Assembly: GCF_001261715.1 (NCBI RefSeq)
Contig: NZ_CVRU01000123.1
Span: forward strand, 1 to 44,985
Origin: Dysgonomonas sp. HGC4
GTDB lineage: Bacteria > Bacteroidota > Bacteroidia > Bacteroidales > Dysgonomonadaceae
Direction: 5' to 3'
Length of the DNA stretch: 44,985 bases
Under the pieces are notes generated by a model. It made no database searches. It was given only the letters and a program-made list of their open reading frames with translations, and had not been told where the DNA came from. Both the position numbers and the translations under genes were made by a program. Numbering within the stretch: position 1 is the first letter of the stretch; each line of letters starts with the position of its first letter. Of this stretch, positions 39,849-44,985 are shown piece by piece.

Positions 39849-40753
39849 TGAAGAAACTTCTTGTACTGCTAGGTCCAACCGGAGTTGGTAAAACGGAATT
39901 AAGCGTGAGTCTTGCTGAATATTGGAATTGTCCGATAATATCAGCAGACTCACGTCAATTATATAAAGGTCTTTCGATAGGTACTGCCGCTCCTACCGAG
40001 AATCAATTATCTCGAGTTCCTCATTATATGGTCGGCACTCTTAGTGTTGAAGATTATTATAGTGCAAGTGAGTTTGAAAGCGAAGCATTAAAAATAATAT
40101 CGCAGTTACACGAAACTTTAGATGTGCTTATTGTGACGGGAGGATCAATGATGTACATCGATGCATTATGTAAAGGGATTGACGAAGTTCCTACCATTGA
40201 CGATGCTCTCCGCAAAGAGCTTTATGATCGTTATGAAAAAGAAGGGCTTGAACCTATTCGGTCACAATTAAAGATATTAGATCCTGTTTTTTATGATCAA
40301 GTAGATTTGAAAAACTATAAAAGAGTGATTCATGCTTTAGAGGTCTGCCTGATGTCGGGTAAGCCTTATTCTTCTTTTCGGACCAATACGGTAAAGCAGC
40401 GTCCTTTTGAAATCATCAAGATTGGATTGATGAGGGATAGGGAAGAGCTTTATCAAAGAATAAATATGCGTGTGGATGAAATGATGAGGGATGACTTATT
40501 AGTAGAAGCTGAAAAGTTTTATCCTTTACGAATGAATAACTCACTAAATACGGTGGGTTATAAAGAATTATTTAAGTATTTAGATGGTGAATGGACTTTA
40601 GATTTTGCAGTTGAGAAAATAAAACAAAATTCACGTATATATTCTCGCAAACAGATGACGTGGTTTAAAAGAGACACCGATATTACTTGGATAAATTTGT
40701 CCGATACTTCTCAAAATATAGCACTTCAAAAGATTATAGAAAAAGTTATGTGA
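39848..40753 (+). CDS. miaA: tRNA dimethylallyltransferase
   Basis: A 301-residue cytoplasmic enzyme (start ATG at 39848 rather than the TTG at 39845) that adds the dimethylallyl group to A37 of tRNAs reading codons starting with U. Seen: the P-loop [20 protein letters not shown] (residues 4-23), [20 protein letters not shown] (about 37-56), [20 protein letters not shown] and the C-terminal [13 protein letters not shown]. Length is normal. It is coupled to the preceding PRiA4b-like gene. A second A37-modifying enzyme, MtaB, is encoded 3 kb away. Confidence 0.97.
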   Translation: MKKLLVLLGPTGVGKTELSVSLAEYWNCPIISADSRQLYKGLSIGTAAPTENQLSRVPHYMVGTLSVEDYYSASEFESEALKIISQLHETLDVLIVTGGSMMYIDALCKGIDEVPTIDDALRKELYDRYEKEGLEPIRSQLKILDPVFYDQVDLKNYKRVIHALEVCLMSGKPYSSFRTNTVKQRPFEIIKIGLMRDREELYQRINMRVDEMMRDDLLVEAEKFYPLRMNNSLNTVGYKELFKYLDGEWTLDFAVEKIKQNSRIYSRKQMTWFKRDTDITWINLSDTSQNIALQKIIEKVM

Positions 40754-40782
40754 TATAGATATTTTATATCTTATATAAATAG

Positions 40783-40816
40783 AAACTCTATCAATGTATA
40801 TTGGTGGAGTTTTTTA
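40783..40816 (+). terminator. Terminator-like hairpin after miaA
   Basis: AAACTC (40783-40788) pairs with GAGTTT (40807-40812), with an inner CAAT/ATTG stem, followed by T to 40815. Confidence 0.55.
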
Positions 40817-40961
40817 TTGTCTATATATTAGGTGATTATGGTCGTGTATAGTCGGTGTGAAATGTTAAGTGGTTATTAATATATACTCTATTCTATATCA
40901 GTGTGTCAGATTTTTGCTGCGTGTAATTTGAATTTTTGTACAAGAGATTTTTTTTGTATGA

Positions 40962-40969
40962 TACCTTTG
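40962..40969 (+). promoter_or_regulatory. Promoter-like -7 element in the gene-free region
   Basis: TACCTTTG matches TAnnTTTG, with TTTG at 40935-40938, 23 bases upstream, slightly wider than usual. No gene on this strand follows within the window, so any transcript would be non-coding or antisense. Confidence 0.35.
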
Positions 40970-41185
40970 TCTAAGTTTTATTGTCTCTGTAAAAGAAGAA
41001 TTTAATTAGAATAACTTCTCATGTTATTTTGTATGGATTACGATTACTCTATTTTGGTCATCTTATTTTAGTACATTGTTTTTTATTGATAAAAAGGGTA
41101 TATTTTCATATTGACGTTTTCTTTTATTCTTTTGGCGTATTTAAATCTTGTTGATGTACTTGATAAGGTGATTATTCCATTGGTG

Positions 41186-41347
41186 TATATAGATAGTCTT
41201 GTTATTGAGAAGATATATAGGTTTTTATGTTCTTGTTGGAAATGTAGAGAATGTTAAAATATTTATCTAGTTATAGTTGTATATATTGATGTTGTATGTA
41301 AGCTGATAATTGAGGTCTATTCTTTTTTGTTATATATAGATAGTCTT
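41186..41347. repeat. 15-base direct repeat (two copies)
   Basis: TATATAGATAGTCTT occurs at 41186-41200 and again at 41333-41347, 147 bases apart. Sequence between and around the copies is not repeated. Confidence 0.5.
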
Positions 41348-41356
41348 TGAAGGGTG

Positions 41357-41375
41357 TAATTCTGGAAGAGAATTA
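41357..41375. other. Small hairpin in the gene-free region
   Basis: TAATTCT-GGAAG-AGAATTA: perfect seven-base arms with a five-base loop. No T run follows directly. Confidence 0.35.
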
Positions 41376-41494
41376 TGTTAGAAAAAGAATAGAAAATGTT
41401 GTACTGTTTATTTTGAGCCAAAACTTGCTATTTGTTTTCTCAAGTATAAATATCTATTTTGGTTTTTCTGTGAGAATACAGTTAATAATGAGTG

Positions 41495-41546
41495 TTTTAA
41501 TACTTTTATAGGCAGGTTTTCTCTGTCTGAGAAGCGAGTATTAAAA
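41495..41546. other. Inverted repeat, probable terminator of the mtaB operon
   Basis: TTTTAATACT (41495-41504) and AGTATTAAAA (41537-41546) are perfect ten-base arms enclosing an inner hairpin TTCTC-TGTCT-GAGAA (41519-41533). It lies 54 bases after the end of the glycosyltransferase gene on the minus strand and could end that operon. Confidence 0.45.
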
Positions 41547-41599
41547 TAAAGATTAAGAGAGTTACATAAATATATTATACAGAAGGAGTTGAGAGGCAG

Positions 41600-42634
41600 T
41601 TATTTTTGAATATTCCAAGAAAGAAGTTTGAATGTTTTATGTCCTTTTACATAAAATTGCCAAAGTAAACTATTAGGGTAAATTGTTTTTATATTCTCAG
41701 AGGTTTGTTTGTTTAGATTTTCATCTCTGAGGCTATTATAATTCTTTTTTATTTTTTTGAATTCAATATGTGCCTGATGTGTTGCTTTTGCACTACTAGT
41801 TTTACCTTTTAGTATCATTTGTAATGCAGCTAAATAATCTAAAAAGAATCGCACTTTATAAATTTTTCTAAAGGCTTTATCATCTAGATTTTTGTAGAGC
41901 ATAACTAAGTTATTCCTAAAATTAAGAAAGGTCTTTTTGGGGTTCTCACCAGCTAAGGTTGCTCCACCTACATGATAAACTACCGATTGTGGAATACATA
42001 CTACTTTAAGTCCCTGGGTATTAAGTCTCCAGCAAAGGTCTATTTCTTCCATGTGAGCAAAAAAAGATGCATCTAGTCCACCTGCTTTTAGATATTCTTT
42101 TGTGCGAATAACTAAACATGCTCCCGAAGCCCAAAATATATCAATAGGCTGGTCGTATTGATTTTCATCTTCCTCTAATGAGTCAAATATGCGTCCACGA
42201 CAAAAAGGGTATCCATATTTGTCAATAAAGCCTCCTGAGGCTCCTGCATATTCAAAATAGTTTTTATTTTGTTGGGCAAGTATTTTAGGTTGAACTGCAG
42301 CAGCATCAGGATGTGTATCTAGAAAGCTAATCATTGGTGCTAACCAATTGGCAGTTGCTTCTACATCCGAATTGAGAAGTATAGAGTATTCGGTCTCTAT
42401 TTGTTTTAGTGCTTGATTATATCCTTCAGCATATCCAAAGTTTTCAGATAATCGAATAATAGATAGAGTAGGGTAGTTTTCTTGAATAAAGGAGATAGAG
42501 TCGTCTGAGGAGGCATTATCTACAACAATAATGTCAGCAATATTGCTGTCTGTATATTTTACTACAGATGGAAGAAATTGTTCAAGAAGATGTTTTCCAT
42601 TCCAATTAAGTATAACAACAGATACTTTTTTCAT
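41600..42634 (-). CDS. Family 2 glycosyltransferase
   Basis: A 344-residue cytoplasmic GT-A enzyme, close to the rhamnosyltransferase-like (WbbL) branch. Seen: VVILNWNGKHLLEQFLPSV (residues 5-23), IIVVDNASSDDSI (about 34-46), NFGYAEGYNQAL, SILLNSDVEA with the metal-binding Asp (about 84-93), WASGACLVIR, and FFAHMEEIDLCWRLNTQG with the catalytic acidic residues (about 191-208), then VYHVGGATL. No membrane helix is visible. The start overlaps the LpxL-like gene by 4 bases (ATGA). Linkage to a lipid A-type acyltransferase suggests a sugar transfer to an envelope glycolipid; the acceptor is unknown. Confidence 0.93.
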   Translation of the reverse strand: MKKVSVVILNWNGKHLLEQFLPSVVKYTDSNIADIIVVDNASSDDSISFIQENYPTLSIIRLSENFGYAEGYNQALKQIETEYSILLNSDVEATANWLAPMISFLDTHPDAAAVQPKILAQQNKNYFEYAGASGGFIDKYGYPFCRGRIFDSLEEDENQYDQPIDIFWASGACLVIRTKEYLKAGGLDASFFAHMEEIDLCWRLNTQGLKVVCIPQSVVYHVGGATLAGENPKKTFLNFRNNLVMLYKNLDDKAFRKIYKVRFFLDYLAALQMILKGKTSSAKATHQAHIEFKKIKKNYNSLRDENLNKQTSENIKTIYPNSLLWQFYVKGHKTFKLLSWNIQK

Positions 42635-43524
42635 CTCTTTTCGAAATCTTCTTTCTTATGTTTCCAACGTTTGTGTGTCCATAGCCAATAAGCGGGATTA
42701 TGTAAGATGGTTTTTTCCATCTCTCTAATATATCTTTCAGTGATTGTAAATTCAGGCTCTTCCTTAGGGTTTGCTGAGATTAGCTTCACTTCGCAATCGT
42801 ATTTACCTCTTGCAACTTTTTTTATATCGAGATAAGTTATTGAGAAACCTGTTTGTTTAGATATTCGCTCTACACCTGTGAATACAGGAGTGTCCTGATT
42901 CATGAATGTAGTCCAATAATGTATATTATTCCAAGCTGGGGTCTGATCGGACATAAATCCGATAAGAACCTTTTGACCCGATTGCTTGTATTGAATAATA
43001 GATCTCAATGTATTGTTTTTGGAAATGCTGACACTACCAAATCTACTTCTTATTTTTAGGAATATATTATCGAAAGCTTTATTCTTGAGAGGGCGATATA
43101 TCTGACCTAGCAAGGTGTCTTTATTAACATGAAGAGTGATTGATGGTACCCACTCCCAATTGCCATAATGACCTAAATACATAATAGCCGAATTCCCATC
43201 CTTCATAAGATCGTCAACCAATTCAATATTCTTAAAGTTGATGCGCTCCTTTATTTCTTCGTCTGTAATGTGAAGTAGTTTGATCGTTTCAACAAAGTAA
43301 TCACAAAAATGATGATAGAATTGATGTTCTATTTCGAGCAATTCTTTTTTACTCTTTTCAGGAAAAGAATTCTTTAAATTGGTTCTTACAACTTTGCGCC
43401 TATATCTTACAATATAATATACGGGAATATATAATATATCGGATAGTATATATAGTACTCTTAATGGTAATAGAGCATGTATGTACAGTAAAGCGTATAT
43501 TATTTTGTATATTATATAATTCAT
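42631..43524 (-). CDS. LpxL/HtrB-like lipid A or lysophospholipid acyltransferase
   Basis: A 297-residue membrane-associated acyltransferase. A hydrophobic N-terminus (residues about 3-38) anchors it. The catalytic H-x4-D/E motif is LGHYGNWEW (about 117-125), followed by QIYRPLKNKAFDN and IRSRFGS, then IGFMSDQTPAW (about 190), as in LpxL/LpxM. It would transfer a secondary acyl chain to lipid A or an aminolipid. It lies between mtaB (9 bases upstream) and the glycosyltransferase, with which it overlaps by 4 bases. The exact acceptor cannot be read from the sequence. Confidence 0.92.
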   Translation of the reverse strand: MNYIIYKIIYALLYIHALLPLRVLYILSDILYIPVYYIVRYRRKVVRTNLKNSFPEKSKKELLEIEHQFYHHFCDYFVETIKLLHITDEEIKERINFKNIELVDDLMKDGNSAIMYLGHYGNWEWVPSITLHVNKDTLLGQIYRPLKNKAFDNIFLKIRSRFGSVSISKNNTLRSIIQYKQSGQKVLIGFMSDQTPAWNNIHYWTTFMNQDTPVFTGVERISKQTGFSITYLDIKKVARGKYDCEVKLISANPKEEPEFTITERYIREMEKTILHNPAYWLWTHKRWKHKKEDFEKR

Positions 43525-43533
43525 CTTCTTGTC

Positions 43534-44844
43534 TTATTGAAGAACTACTGCTGTTCCTTCCATGTTTAATCCTCCTAAATGTACTTCGCCTACTACGTTT
43601 ACAAGTCGTTCGTCGTATTCGCGTTCTATTTTTACATAGTTTTCAGTAAAACCATACATCTTATTGTCATGAATAGAATGTTCAAACAGAGCTTTTCTTA
43701 ATAAGCCTTGTTGAGAAAGGTAAAAATCTCTGAGTTTTCTATCCGAGATGTCAAGTAATGCTTTGCTTCTGGCATGCTTAGTTCTAACGTCCACTGCATA
43801 ATCTATTTTTAGAGCTTGTGTATTTGGACGTTCAGAGTATGTAAATACATGGAGTTGAGAAATGTCAAGACTTTCAATAAATTGTCTGCATTCTTCAAAA
43901 TATTCATCTCTTTCACCTCTAGTGCCGACGATTACGTCTACACCAATAAAGGCATGAGGAAGAACAGTTTTTATTTTTTCTACTTTATGTCTGAATAAAG
44001 CTGTATCATATTTTCTTTTCATTAGCTTCAATACAGTATCAGATCCCGATTGTAATGGAATATGAAAATGCGGAGCAAAACGTTTAGATCGTGCTACAAA
44101 TTCAATAATATCATCTGTCAGCAGATTTGGCTCTATAGACGAGATGCGGTAACGTGCAATTCCTTCTACATTATCCAGAGCTTTTACTAGATCGAAGAAT
44201 GTTTCGCCTGTGGTTTTTCCAAAATCACCAATGTTTACACCTGTCAATACAATTTCTTTACCTCCGTTTGCTGCAACTTCTTCGGCTTGCTTAACTAAAT
44301 CGGCAACGCTTCCATTTCGGCTTCTTCCTCGTGCAAAAGGGATGGTACAGAAAGAACAGAAATAGTCGCAACCATCCTGTACTTTAAGGAAATATCTGGT
44401 TCTGTCATCCTTCGAGCATGAAGGGACGAATGTCTTTATATGATTAGTTTTACTGGTAAAAACGGTTCCTTTTTCTTTTTTCTTAAGTTCGTCAAGATAA
44501 GCTATTACATCCAGCTTTTGTTCAGCACCAAGCACAATGTCTACACCTTCTATGGAGGCTATATCATCGGGTTTAAGTTGCGCATAGCAACCGGTTACTA
44601 TAACATAGGCTCCGGGATTTTCTTTAATTAGCTTTCTTACAGCTTGCCTGCATTTTTTATCTGCAAACTCAGTAACAGAACAAGTATTTATTACACAGAT
44701 GTTGGCAATTTCCCCTTCTCGGGCTTTGCGTACACCTACTTCTGATAATTGTTTACCTATTGCCGAAGTTTCGGCAAAGTTTAACTTGCAGCCTAAAGTA
44801 AGATAAGCGGCAAGTTTATTTTCGAATATAGTATTATCTATCAT
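43534..44844 (-). CDS. mtaB: tRNA t6A37 methylthiotransferase MtaB
   Basis: The frame opens at 44859, but the ATG at 44844 gives MIDNTIFENKLAAYLTLGCK, the form I know for Bacteroidota, so the product is 436 residues. This radical-SAM enzyme adds a methylthio group to t6A37 of tRNAs reading codons starting with A. Seen: the N-terminal cluster cysteines (TLGCKLNFAE, INTCSVT, VTGCYAQ), the radical-SAM CxxxCxxC motif in DGCDYFCSFCTIPFARGRSR (about residues 148-167), and a C-terminal TRAM-like domain (about 370-436). It heads a three-gene operon with the acyltransferase and the glycosyltransferase. Confidence 0.96.
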   Translation of the reverse strand: MIDNTIFENKLAAYLTLGCKLNFAETSAIGKQLSEVGVRKAREGEIANICVINTCSVTEFADKKCRQAVRKLIKENPGAYVIVTGCYAQLKPDDIASIEGVDIVLGAEQKLDVIAYLDELKKKEKGTVFTSKTNHIKTFVPSCSKDDRTRYFLKVQDGCDYFCSFCTIPFARGRSRNGSVADLVKQAEEVAANGGKEIVLTGVNIGDFGKTTGETFFDLVKALDNVEGIARYRISSIEPNLLTDDIIEFVARSKRFAPHFHIPLQSGSDTVLKLMKRKYDTALFRHKVEKIKTVLPHAFIGVDVIVGTRGERDEYFEECRQFIESLDISQLHVFTYSERPNTQALKIDYAVDVRTKHARSKALLDISDRKLRDFYLSQQGLLRKALFEHSIHDNKMYGFTENYVKIEREYDERLVNVVGEVHLGGLNMEGTAVVLQ

Positions 44845-44919
44845 TGATTTATTAAACAAATGTGACCAAGTATATATTGATACTCAGTAGAATATAATTA
44901 TACATTATAAATTAACTTG

Positions 44920-44927
44920 CAAAAATA
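44920..44927 (-). promoter_or_regulatory. Promoter -7 element of the mtaB operon
   Basis: On the minus strand it reads TATTTTTG, matching TAnnTTTG, 75 bases upstream of the ATG at 44844. Nothing else is visible in the last 60 bases of the window. Confidence 0.5.
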
Positions 44928-44985
44928 CATAAAATGGATCAATATTGAAGTTAAAAAAGTTTGCAAATACCATTTCTGTATCTAT

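Larger units (their letters stand above)
40754..41599. other. 846-base AT-rich intergenic region without a gene
   Basis: Between miaA (plus strand) and the glycosyltransferase (minus strand, also ending here). It holds a terminator-like hairpin at its left end, a promoter-like site at 40962-40969, a 15-base direct repeat (41186-41200 and 41333-41347), a small hairpin (41357-41375) and a longer interrupted inverted repeat (41495-41546). Frames longer than about 60 codons are absent, and the short ones I followed have no coding character. Confidence 0.6.

Noticed and set aside
41186-41347. Start of a CRISPR or tandem repeat array
   Set aside because: Only two copies of 15 bases with 132 bases between them and no further units or cas genes.

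Overview
The window is chromosomal DNA of a low-GC Bacteroidota, order Bacteroidales; gene content and style suggest a Dysgonomonas-like organism, although the genus is inference. The evidence is: Bacteroidota-type promoters (TAnnTTTG at -7, sometimes TTTG 19 bases upstream), few Shine-Dalgarno sites, lipoproteins with SC/AC lipoboxes, a TonB receptor with an N-terminal carboxypeptidase-like domain, two GH20 hexosaminidases, a PRiA4b-miaA gene pair and a giant acyl-CoA dehydratase activase. I see no rRNA, tRNA, insertion sequence, phage or CRISPR array.

Layout. 1-4.9 kb: accessory lipoproteins and secreted hypotheticals, a double-GNAT acetyltransferase and a single-domain rhodanese. 5.0-9.7 kb: a drug-efflux operon, marR-tolC-hlyD-MFS, with a perfect 22-base palindrome at its promoter as likely MarR operator. 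9.7-13.4 kb: a putative outer-membrane protein, a GNAT protein and a GH20 hexosaminidase. 13.4-16.9 kb: a secreted thioredoxin-fold protein with no cysteine, preceded by a leader of three hairpins, and divergently pheT. 17-20.6 kb: TonB siderophore receptor plus PepSY membrane protein (iron uptake). 20.8-21.6 kb: a YebC-family gene.

21.6-25.5 kb is the most unusual part: a four-gene operon made of a small membrane protein with a Lys/Glu-rich tail, an ApbE-like protein without export signal, RnfC and RnfD. RnfA, B, E and G are absent, and RnfD appears to lack the Ser/Thr-Gly-Ala-Thr site that ApbE enzymes flavinylate. A perfect inverted repeat covers the promoter. It looks like a stripped-down, diverged relative of the Rnf complex.

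25.5-34.7 kb: catalase, a second GH20 enzyme (lipoprotein), and a TetR regulator followed by a 1415-residue ATP-dependent activase/dehydratase-like fusion. Two copies of one palindrome flank the TetR promoter. 34.7-40.8 kb: housekeeping and conserved genes: kdsB, an NfeD-type membrane protease, a short FolK-like protein, a DUF3109 protein, comB, and a PRiA4b-like gene translationally coupled to miaA. 40.8-41.6 kb is an AT-rich gene-free gap with promoter-like and hairpin elements. 41.6-44.9 kb: an operon read leftward, mtaB, an LpxL-like acyltransferase and a family 2 glycosyltransferase.

Most transcription units are separated by clear intrinsic terminators, several of them bidirectional between convergent genes.
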